Positions 53,220 through 62,476 of a DNA stretch of 64,000 bases are shown piece by piece. The stretch's first letter is position 1. Each line of letters starts with the position of its first letter. The translations under genes were made by a program, and so were the position numbers. This DNA comes from Zygnema cylindricum (lineage: Eukaryota; Streptophyta; Zygnematophyceae; Zygnematales; Zygnemataceae), in NCBI GenBank assembly GCA_037447655.1, contig JBBHKE010000861.1, positions 98,081 to 162,080 on the forward strand. The letters are read 5' to 3'. The notes under the pieces are model-generated. The model was not told where the DNA came from and made no database searches. It worked only from the letters and a program-made list of their open reading frames with translations.

Positions 53220-55421
53220 AGACCCTTAAAAATTTTGGGGTCAAACCGGAGTGAACGCAACTAACTTCATGGTGGACTCCGGAGCATCGGGGAAATTCAT
53301 CAACGAGGCGACGGTGAAAAGGTTGAATCTTCCTCTCGTAGTGCTAAAGGATCATTAGTCGGTATAATTGGCCGACGGAAGTTCCTTATCGATTACCCAT
53401 CGTACTCCGAGGTTACGCGTCGAAATTAGGAAATTCTGATGGTATGACACGCTTCATGTATTACCTCTTGGGGACCATGAAGTAATCCTGGGGAAACCGT
53501 GGCTGCAAAAATGGAATCCGACGATCGATTCGCGAAGTGGTGACATGAGAGTGAAGAAAGGTGAAGAAGAGTTTGAGGTAAAAGCGGGAGCGGCTGGTAA
53601 GAGAGCGGAAAAGGGACGCCTACTTTCGGCCTTACAGCTTAAGAGGGCACTCAAGAAAGGGGAAACGATTGGTATGACGGTCGTCTAGCCAATGGAGGAG
53701 GCGAAAGAGGAGATCGCGGAAGAATGGAAGAAAAAGGACCCCGACTTCGACTCCAAAAAAAATGACGACATTGGAAAGACTTCCTAAGAGGCCCCGGAAG
53801 TCGTGACAAAACTTCTCGAGGAGTACGCAGATGTATTTCCCCCGAAGCTCCCTAAAAGACTTCATCCGAAGCTCGAAGTAGACCATAAGATAGAGCTTGT
53901 TCCAGGAGCGGTACCCGCGGCTAATCGGATGTACAAGATGAGTTACACCGAGTTGGACGAACTCAAAAAGCAACTCGTAGAGTTGGTCGAAGCTGGAGCA
54001 ATCGAACCGAGCAAGTCACCATATGGAGCCCCCGTTCTTTTCGTAAACAAGAAAGATGGAGGTTTCCGTATGTGTGTAGACTACCGAGCGCTAAACAAAT
54101 TAACGGTGAAGAATGCGTTCCCTTTACCTAGGATAGACGAATTATTGGATCGACTTCGAGGTGCTAATTATTTTTCGAAAATAGACTTACGGAGCGGCTA
54201 CCACCAGATTAGAATTGCCGAGGAAGATGTGGAAAAGACGGCGTTTAGAACTCGGTATGGTCATTTCCAGTTTCGAGTAATACCGTTCGGGTTGACTAAC
54301 TCACCGATAACTTTTATGCATTTAATGAATTCCATCTTTCGGCAATATTTGTACGCGTTTGTAATCGTATTCCTAGACGATGTCTTGGTGTATAGCCAAA
54401 CGCTAGATGATCATATAAAGCATCTACAGACGGTCCTACAAGTCCTTCGGGAAAATAAGTTGTACGCAAAGAGATGCAAATGTGACTTCTTCAAGGAGAA
54501 AATTGATTTTCTGGGCCATGTGGTGAGTCGGGACGGAATCGCAGTGGATCCGAACAAAACAAGGGCAATAAAGGAGTGGCCGCAGCCGACGAATATTACG
54601 GAGTTACGGAGCTTTCTAGGATTATGCTCCTACTATCGACGTTTTGTCGAGGGTTTCACAAATTCGTTGCACCACTCACGGAGTTGCTCAATAACGACGT
54701 GCCCTAAGATTGGAAATCGGCGCAAGGGGCAGCCTTTATCAAGCTAAAGGAGCGGTTGGTTACCGCCCCTGTGTTAGCTGTCCCCAACCCAAACTTAACT
54801 TGAATGATAATCACCGACGCCAGCGATACGGCTATTGGAGCGATCTTTATGTAAGATCAAGGAAAAGGTCTTCAACCCATTGCCTACGACAGTCGAAAAC
54901 TAAAGGCATCGGAGTTGAACCATGAGAAGGCCACCCATGAGAAGGAGACAATCGCTATCATCAATGCCCTGGAGGTTTGGAAGTGTTACGTTCAAGGGAA
55001 GCGGATCATGGTCATCACGGATCACCACGCCCTACAGTACCTAGAAACACAACGGAAGTTGTCCAAGAAACAAGTGCGATGGATGACGTTTTTTCAGACC
55101 TTCAGACTGAAACTGATCATCGAGTATAAACAGGGCAAGAGGAACGCGACAAATGCGCTGACAAGAAGACAGGGTGTCGCTGAGCCACTAGCGGAGCAAC
55201 GACTGCAAGAATTGCAACATGTAAACGTTAGGTCGATGAAGGAGAACACCGCAGCGGCGACCGCAGCGCAAGACTCAAAACTCAGCGCAGTCATCAGTAC
55301 GATGCAAGTGGATAAACAGTGGTTAAGCAGGATAAGGGCCGCCTATGACGACGATGACACACTAAAGAAACTCGGTAAACGGAAGGTACTAATTCGAACC
55401 GCCAATGGTATGTGGCCGTGA
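53220..55421 (+). pseudogene. Gypsy I protease, reverse transcriptase and RNase H
   Basis: Protease V-D-S-G-A-S-G-K-F at 53270 and L-G-K-P-W-L at 53488. RT is open at 53803-54690: [39 protein letters not shown] and catalytic F-L-D-D-V (about 54370). Then L-G-H-V-V and [11 protein letters not shown] frameshift near 54690 precedes RNase H: D-A-S-D-T-A-I-G-A (about 54810), E-K-E-T-I-A-I-I-N-A-L (54943) and T-D-H-H-A-L-Q-Y-L (55018). The Y-to-F change in the YLDD box is a common variant; stops at 53356, 53686 and 53786 disable the upstream part. Confidence 0.88.
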
Positions 55422-55437
55422 AGACCTAGTAAAACAA

Positions 55438-56919
55438 CATGGCTTTATGTTTCGACAAATATGGAGTTACGTCACGCGATTCTTAAACTGAGCTATGACG
55501 AGCCGCTCAGCGGACACTTTGGGCGGGATAAAACAATCGCGCGTGTCGCTCAGGGGAGTCTTGTCCTCACAAAGGTGAGAGTGGTCAGAATATTTGTGTG
55601 CCTGGGCGGCGCTTATTCAGCGGGAAAGTAGAAGGGGCAAATATTATCCTAGAGGCTTTACATAGGCTGCTCATTCTGTGGGTCAATGGAGACCACAAGA
55701 TTTCAAGATTTCATTGTAGCCCTTCCGCTGACTGAGGAGGGCGACGACTCAATCTTCTTTGTCGTGGATTATTTGACGAAAATGGCCCATTTCCTACCCA
55801 CGTCCACCACAGCAACAACACGAGATATCGCGGACTTATTCTTTCGGGAGATATTCCGCCATCACGGCCTTCCGAAAATTATCGTCAACGACCGCGATCG
55901 CAAATTCTTGAGCCACTTTTGGCGAAATCTATTTGCGCTGTGTGGCACGCAGTTGGCCATGTCTGAGCTTACCACCTTCAAACTGATGGTCAGATTGAAA
56001 GGGTGAATCAAACTTTGGAGGAAGCGTTGCGGGCTTATGTCTCAGTGCACCAAACGCATTGGGTGGACCATTTAACAACGATTGAGGTGGCGTACAAAGT
56101 GCGGTGTACTCGTCTACGAATGCTACGCCATTCTCCCTAAATGGATGACAGCCCACTCTTCCCCAAAACTTATTGGTAGCGGACTGCCATACGCCAGCAG
56201 CTCGGGATTTTGCCAAAACGCTGCAAGGAAACATGGAAAAGGCGGCCAAGGCGCTCTAGTTAGCAAAGGATCACCAAAAGTCGCAGGCCGACGCTCACTG
56301 GAAGGACGGCGTCTTTAGAGTGGGGGAAAAGGTTCGCCTTAATATGGCAAACCTCTCCTTGCCGGGTGCCCTCTCTAAGAAGTTGGCACCAAAATTCACG
56401 CGCCCGTTCACAGTTCTCTCTCGTGTGGGCGAAGTGGCTTATAAGTTGGATATTCCGAAAGACAAGCATATCCATAATGTCTTCCATGTTTCACTACTTA
56501 AACCATTCCGCGACCCTAATTCGATGTTTCCTAATTGACGACGGAATACTCCTTTACCACCCGTTCGGGGTACCTCGGACGAGTATGAGGTGGAAGAGAT
56601 CCTTCAGTCGCGCCACTCTAGGAATTCCACCTCCAGCCAATATTTGGTGCGTTGGAAGGGCTACGGTGCTGAGGATGACTCTTGGGTGGACGAGGAGGAT
56701 CTGCATTCCCCAGAGTTGCTGCGCCGGTTTCAGCAGAGTGAGGACACTCAGCTTCGCCGGAGGGGCAATCGCAGCGGCAGCAATAAAGGAACGAATCGCA
56801 TTGTCACAACCATCGCAATTATATTTGGGACGCGGCAAAGAAACGCAGCGGCGATGTTACTGCACCGCAACGCTATAGCAGCGCAGCCACCGCAGCGCAA
56901 CATGGTCACGGTGGCGTAA
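55438..56919 (+). pseudogene. Gypsy I integrase and chromodomain
   Basis: H-F-G-R-D-K-T-I-A-R-V-A at 55515-55549 is the start of the integrase zinc region. The following 50 or so residues with the H2C2 cysteines are replaced by a copia LTR fragment. Integrase resumes D-F-I-V-A-L-P-L-T (55707), V-V-D-Y-L-T-K-M-A-H-F (55762), H-G-L-P-K-I-I-V-N-D-R-D (55863), then frameshifts. The GPY/F-like C-terminal part F-T-R-P-F-T-V and V-F-H-V-S-L-L-K-P-F is at 56320-56515. A chromodomain, E-E-I-L-Q-S-R and Y-L-V-R-W-K-G-Y-G-A-E-D-D-S-W, is at 56590-56730. Chromodomains direct chromovirus integration to modified chromatin. The tail to 56950 is a GCAGCGCAAC-type repeat. Confidence 0.87.
55550..55705 (+). 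repeat. Copia LTR end fragment inside gypsy I integrase
   Basis: 156 bp matching the end of the LTR at 59056-59580 (GGGGAGTCTTGTCCTCAC ... CTGCTCATT). It has the SL2-type CCTCAC/GTGAG hairpin, and its last 20 nt begin ATGGAGACC at 55686. That ATG runs in frame into the remaining integrase core. At the right junction AGATTTCA is repeated in tandem, once from the LTR end and once from the gypsy sequence. Confidence 0.88.
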
Positions 56920-57316
56920 GAGGAACGCGGCACCACCGCTACGCTGACAGGAAAGCGCAACGGCGCAATTGTGTTTCACCACGTTGGTAACAACGAACCC
57001 TTCGTTTCGCTGCAGCAGGGCAGTCTCATAAATGTTGAACGCTGCGATACCCTCGCACGCTGCGACGCTTTGCTAAATCCAAAAGTGAAACCCTCAAACC
57101 TTGTTGATAAAGCCGCCATCCGCCCTCGCGACCAACCGAGTCTCAGTAGCTTAGAGATTGCTTCTCTCCACGCGGTCAGTTTGCCTTCACTTGTGGAACT
57201 ACCGGAATTGTCTTGTACAACAGTGTCTATGGTGTCGTCGTCTTCTCCACCACCGAAAAACAATGAGGCTTGTACGAGTGGGGCAAAGAGATGTGAACCG
57301 TTCCTAGAGATTATTA

Positions 57317-58502
57317 ATGGCGGCGGAGGCCATGGTAGAGGCCGACCGGAGAAGAGAGGTAGAAGCGGAGCCGGAACCAGAAGAAACTGCCAGTAGCGAG
57401 GCAGGGCCGGCAGAAACCAGTGGAGGGGAGGGGTCGGAAAACTCACAGGACCTCGAATACACCCCAACCCGAGAAAGGGATCAGGAATATAAGGAGGATC
57501 ATGAGCTCTCGGAGGCGGAGGAACCAGAACGAGAACCAACGCCTCCGCCAATTGAGGAGCGCACCTCGGATCTGGAGGTGATGAGAGACCCCAACAAGGA
57601 GAGTACCGCAGACGAGCAGTCCTCCGAAAGCGCGGAATAGAAAGTGGAAGCACAATACCCTAGTGGAGACGAGGTGTTTCTCCTTCGAGAAAACCAAAAG
57701 GAGACGGCCGAGAAGAGTGAACAGTGAGAGAAATTCGACATTTTCCCCACTTCCTCGCCGACTCCGATCTCGATTCGCCTTCTCTTTCAGCAAGGGCTTG
57801 TATTGGGATTTTAAGGAGTGGCCCGAGGAGTGGCGTACGGGAAAACCTGGGGACCTTATCATTATCCCCGCTAGCGTGCCGTCACACTCGGCTTGGAATT
57901 TTTTGAGAACAAAGGACCTCGGGAACAACCACCAGGGTTATGTGCAGCTAAACCCCCATGTCCTACCGTTTGTGGAAGTAGTTAAGGATAACTACAGGTA
58001 CAGGGTGGATGTTCCCGAGTTACTCTGCCATTCTCACCCGTGGGATGTTCGCCTCCATGACATCATTGCTAGGGCAGTGGTCACCCCCGAAGTACGGGCA
58101 CTCAAGCTGGCTAGAAAGAACGCTCTGTAGCGGGCCTGAGCAACTAGGAAACATGCGTCCTTCAAGCTAAGGAAGGTACCTAGGTGGGAACTGGCTGAAG
58201 AGGAGGCGGAAGAGGAACAACAACTTGCAGAACCCGAATCTCTCCAAATTCCAGCACTTGAGGAGCTCGCACCAGCGACCATTCCGCTGCAACCCGAGGG
58301 TCGCGAGGCTATGCCGGAAGAGGAGGAGGACCAAGTGCAGGAGCTAATCATTTAGAGACGTTTGGCAGCGGAAGACCATCATATTGCGTTGCTAGAGACC
58401 CGAAGTGAGCAGCTCCAAAACCAACTCGACACCCTTCGACACGAATTCGAGGAGTACCGCAAAGAGACGTACGGTATACTCTGGCAGTTGCAGTTTCCCT
58501 GA
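57317..58502 (+). pseudogene. Extra ORF of gypsy I between pol and 3' LTR, unknown function
   Basis: ATG 57317 in a strong plant start context (TTAATGGCGGCGG) opens a Glu/Pro-rich acidic region (to about 57640). One frameshift (between 57640 and 57800) leads into a globular-looking segment with Y-W-D-F-K-E-W-P-E-E-W, G-D-L-I-I-I-P-A, S-A-W-N-F-L-R-T and H-P-W-D-V-R-L-H-D-I-I (57790-58090). A second Glu-rich linker and a C-terminal heptad-like coiled coil (R-S-E-Q-L-Q-N-Q-L-D-T-L, about 58390-58490) end at TGA 58500. In-frame stops at 58128, 58134 or so and 58353. I do not recognise the family. It has no envelope-like signal peptide or membrane helix. It could be a lineage-specific accessory protein or a captured host fragment. 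Confidence 0.55.
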
Positions 58503-58545
58503 GACAGAAGGTTCAGCGGGACGCTGAAGCCCTAGTGGGAGGCAG

Positions 58546-59055
58546 TGTAACAAGGTTACAGAGTTGGGTACTTAGTAGTTAGCAACTAGGCTGCTATGGT
58601 TGCGATGTCAGAGCAGCGCAGCTGCGATTCCAGACCAGCGCAACATAGCAGTATAGCAGCTTAGCAGCATAGCTACTTAGTGGCGTAGCAGCATAGCAGC
58701 GCAGCAGAGCAACGCAGCTTAGCAGTATAGCAACGCCGCGGAATGTAGATAGAACGGTATTGTTCTAGAAGATATTTTGGGGATTTGTCTCGGTTGACCG
58801 TGAAGGTCCACGTGTACAGTTGTACAGTACTAGGTTGACTAGCAGCTAGCTAGTTTAAATAGTCAGGTAGGCTTAGTCGATAGGACACTGTTCGAGTAGA
58901 CCTACGCGGCGAGCGCAACCTTGTACTCTCTTCCAAGTAATAAAGCGCAACTTTGTCTATCAGTGATGTGTACTCCTACTGTTGCTACGGGAAGATCCTT
59001 CGTGTTTTCCGTTGTGCTTTGTGGCGTGCTGTGGTGCCCTATTGTCCCTTTTACA
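58546..59055 (+). repeat. Gypsy I 3' LTR
   Basis: 510 bp, TGTAACAAGG to CCCTTTTACA, preceded by a purine-rich GTGGGAGGCAG. It contains the same CAG-rich repeat block as the 5' LTR. Confidence 0.93.
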
Positions 59056-59580
59056 GGTCTCTTTCACTAAAACATACCAAAATTGACGAAACGACATCTA
59101 TAGTCAAACGTCGCTCGCGGACGCGAATCTAACCATGTAAAATACATGATCGGACGGACAAATTGCCCCCGCCAAAACCGAATGATTCTTTGGCGCCTAT
59201 CGAACATAGCGGCGCGCTGTGCCATGTGGCGCCACATCATTGGACGTTGAAAAAGATGGGAGGAGGAACAATGGCTCCTATGTTGACTTATGAGTAGGAT
59301 TTAAGAGACTTAGCGTGTTTGAGGCGCCTCTTTCTAGGTGACCTTTTGTATTTATAGGCCATCTTTGGCCAGCCATAACTTACTGCTCAAGGGGGCAAAT
59401 CCAGTGATTATTTTTGCGTTTGACTTAGGGGAGTCTTGTCCTCACAGGGATGAGGGTAGTCAGAATATTTGTGTGCCTGGGCGGTACTTATTCAGTGGGA
59501 AAGTGAAAGGGGAAAATATTATCATAAAGGATTTACATAGGCTGCTCATTTTGTGGGTTAATGGAGACCACTAGATTTCA
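59056..59580 (+). repeat. Truncated copia LTR, right part
   Basis: Starts mid-U3 at the gypsy I boundary and runs to the LTR end TAGATTTCA. It keeps a gccaTGTGGCGCCAC G-box-like area (59222), a TATTTATAGG TATA-like box (59351), SL1 GACTT-AGGG-GAGTC (59422-59435), SL2 CCTCAC-AGGG-ATGAGG (59440-59455), and ATGGAG 20 nt before the end (59561). The missing left part includes the tRNA-like module. It appears inserted in the copia J 3' LTR. Confidence 0.85.
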
Positions 59581-59783
59581 AAATCTACCAAAAACCTGCT
59601 CCCTGTCTCCTTAGACAACCTAGGCAGCCATGGCTCTAACTCTATCTCCAGTCTTCACTGATAGCGGCAAGTGTGGGGACTTGAGAGAAGAGTTAAAGGC
59701 AGGGTTCCTCTGCTTTTTTTTTGCTTTTTTTTATTACACTTTCTGACCTTGAAATTACTTAAAAGAAATTATTAATTTCTACA
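59581..59783 (-). repeat. Copia J 3' LTR, first 200 bp
   Basis: On the minus strand it starts TGTAGAAATTAATAATTTC at 59783, like the copia D LTR start, right after the purine-rich ATATAAAGGAAA. It includes CCATGG near 59630. It is cut at 59581 by the plus-strand LTR. Confidence 0.75.
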
Positions 59784-60127
59784 TTTCCTTTATATTATAA
59801 TTTAGTCACCTTTTATTTAAGACACCACTTTTCCCTACAGAAAATTCTTTAGGAGAGGGTACTGGTTTAGTCATCATGTCTGCTAGCATCTCACTATCTG
59901 GTCTGCACTCTAAAGTTACTATTTTGTTCTCTACATTTTCTCTATAATTACTCGGTTTAATATCTTTGTGTTTGGATTGAAAGTGGTGTTTAGGATTAGC
60001 AAAAATAGCAATGGAAGCTTGATTATCACAAAAGATTTTCTGCACACCACTCTTAAGATGACAAAGCTCACCAAACAAAGACATGACCCACATCAGTTCT
60101 TTTACACATAAGCAACAAGCCATATAC
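59784..60127 (-). pseudogene. Copia J RNase H tail
   Basis: The minus strand gives Y-M-A-C-C, V-K-E-L-M-W-V, Q-K-I-F-C-D-N-Q-A-S, H-K-D-I-K and L-A-D-M-M-T-K-P-V-P-S-P, ending at 59806. Wording is closest to copia D. The frame is cut at 60127 by the candidate TIR element and continues at 62477. Confidence 0.85.
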
Positions 60128-62476
60128 TTGTTGTTCTTTGGTCTAAAATAGACCGCAGAAGCGACCCAAACTATCATGCAAAAAGCTAAGCAAAAATAGG
60201 TCGACGAACAATCATTTGAAATGCATCCTCCATATGCGTACACAGACGCAACAAACAACATTTAGGGTTTCATGGAATAATCAACATAAATAAACCCTAT
60301 GACAACATCTAAGGTTTGATGGAATAATCAACATAAGCAAACCCTAGGACAAATGCATAAATAATGCATATCAAACAAACATAAAATAACATAAATAAAT
60401 AATAACAAAAAGAGTGCAATCTCACATAAACATTAGATAAACAAAAGTATATCAATAAACATATTACTCAAATGCATGACCTAATCGGCAACCCTAAAAG
60501 TCTACATCTTCGGTCCCCACTTTACTAACCAGCATTGATTATTAATTCCTAACAAAGCTCATTCCTATATATACACTTGTGAGCTGTCAATGAATCACTA
60601 AGTGTCAAAAATAACCAACATACATTATGTAACTGTCATTAAATCAAACTAATCGTAAGCGTACACCTGAGAGTCAAGCAATCGTGAGCGTACACTTGTC
60701 TACAAGTACGATATTTTTCACACACAAATTAAACTGTCGAAACCCTAATTAACCACTTAAATATAAACGTCATAATAAACACTAATTTAATAATACAAAT
60801 AAGACAAAACAATGTTGTTTCAAATATTTTGAAGTACACACAATCTCACAGAATCGTATGCTGAGTCATGCTGAGTCATGCTGAGTCACTCAGCGAAACT
60901 CCTTGATTTTCGTCAAAGAATCCGGGACGTCCAAAATATGATTTTGGTGAATGACGCGATTTCGCGTCCCCACTATTTGAAAAAATAACAGCGGCCTATA
61001 TCCACCGTCCGTACCTCTTGCTCGACACCCTTGATGTCGCGCCGCGTGGTCTCAAAATCCACTTGATGAAGCGACGTCATGTTATCCAAATCTAGCCGTA
61101 CCGTAACCGTGTCATTTGTACGAAATGCGACGTGTCACATGAAAAGTACGCGTCATTTGGGACAAATGCCGCCTGTCGCAAATAAAGTACAACAATCCAA
61201 ATATGACGGCAAAAATAGGTCGACGAACATTCATATGAAATGCATCCTCCATATGCGTACACAGACGCAACAAACAACATTTAGGGTTTCATGGAATAAT
61301 CAACATAAATAAACCCTATGACAACATCTAAGGTTTGATGGAATAATCGACATAAACAAACCCTAGGACAAATGCATAAACAATGCATATCAAACATATA
61401 TAAAACAACAAAAATAAATAATAACAAAAGAGTGCAATCTCACATAAACATTAAATAAAGAAAAGTATACCAATAAACACATTTACCCAAATGCATGACC
61501 TAATCGGCAACCCTAAAAGTTTACATCTTCGGTCCCCACTTTACTAACCAGCATTGATGATTAATTCTTAACAAAGCTCATTCCTATATATACACTTGTG
61601 AGCTGTCAATGAATCACTAAGTGTCAAAATATCCAACGTAAATTACGTAGCTGTCACTAAATCAAACTAATCGTAAGCGTACACCTGAGAGTCAAGCAAT
61701 CGTAAGCGTACACTTGTTTGCAAATGCGACACATAAATTAAATTGTCGAGACCCTGATTGACCATATAAAAATAAATATCACAATCAATTCTATTTCATT
61801 AATACACATAAGACAAGACAATGTTGTTTCAAATATTTTGAAGTACACACAATCTCACAGAATCGTATGCTGAGTCATGCTGAGTCATGCTGAGTCATGC
61901 TGAGTCACTCTGCGAAACTCCTTGATTTTCGTCAAAGAATGCGGGACGTCCAAAATATGATTCTTGTGAATGACGCGATTTCGCGTCCCCACTATTTGAA
62001 AAATAACGGCGGCCTATATCCACCGTCCGTACCTCTTGCTCGGCACCCTTGATGTCGCGCCGCGTGGTCTCAAAATCCACTTGACGAAGCGACGTCATGT
62101 TATCCAAATCTAGCCGTACCGTAACCGTGTCATTTGTACGAGATGCGACGTGTCACATAAAAAGTACGAGTCATTTGGGACAAATGCCGCCTGTCGCAAA
62201 TAAAGTACAACAATCCAAATATGACGCTCCGTACCGTCGGCGTACAATTCAAATATTTCAAACATTTCATATCGGATCGCTTCGCGATCCGCCGTACATT
62301 TTCAAATGTTTGTTCGCGCCACTCACACGTCACTTTAATTTTGCTCGTACACTTACTCCCCCAATCCGCAAATCCTTTCGAACCTCCACAGTATATCACG
62401 TAAATGCGTACGCACGAAACATCGCGTACGCACGAAACGCGGTGTTCGCACGAAACTAACTTTTCAAAAACAACAA
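60128..62476. mobile_element. Candidate non-autonomous TIR transposon in copia J
   Basis: A 2,349-bp insertion that splits the RNase H codons for E-Y and M-A. Ends are TTGTTGTT on the left and AACAACAA on the right, an 8-bp perfect inverted repeat with weaker likeness beyond, flanked by a 3-bp TAC duplication (60125-60127 and 62477-62479). A 3-bp duplication fits CACTA or PIF/Harbinger-type elements, but the terminal bases match neither, so the superfamily is open. No transposase is present. The inside is mostly a 1-kb tandem duplication. Near the left end GGTCTAAAATAGACC (60139-60153) forms a perfect hairpin; on the right GGATCGC-TTC-GCGATCC (62274-62290) forms another. Confidence 0.6.
60191..62226. 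repeat. 1-kb tandem duplication, two copies
   Basis: Copy 1 is 60191-61209 (1,019 bp) and copy 2 is 61210-62226 (1,017 bp), starting CAAAAATAGG and ending CCAAATATGACG. They differ by scattered substitutions and by one unit of a TGCTGAGTCA microrepeat (three copies near 60868, four near 61868). Each has inverted TAGGGTTT/AAACCCTA pairs near its start. No coding frame is conserved. Confidence 0.9.

Larger units (their letters stand above)
51706..59055 (+). mobile_element. Gypsy I, chromovirus with an extra 3' ORF
   Basis: Two 510-bp LTRs (TGTAACA...TTTCA/TTACA) flank gag, protease, RT, RNase H, integrase and a chromodomain, then an extra ORF of about 1.2 kb before the 3' LTR. LTRs differ at roughly 5-7 percent of compared positions. 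The flanking 5-mers are CATGT and GGTCT, so there is no target duplication: the left flank is copia F RT, the right flank a truncated copia LTR. This suggests recombination between two gypsy I copies. Confidence 0.92.

Noticed and set aside
56976-57653. 225-codon minus-strand frame
   Set aside because: Shadow of the GC-rich, Glu/Pro-rich plus-strand ORF; proline/leucine-rich, with no family likeness.
60191-62226. The two 1-kb repeats as an LTR pair
   Set aside because: They are adjacent with no internal region, lack TG...CA ends, and have no primer site or polypurine tract.
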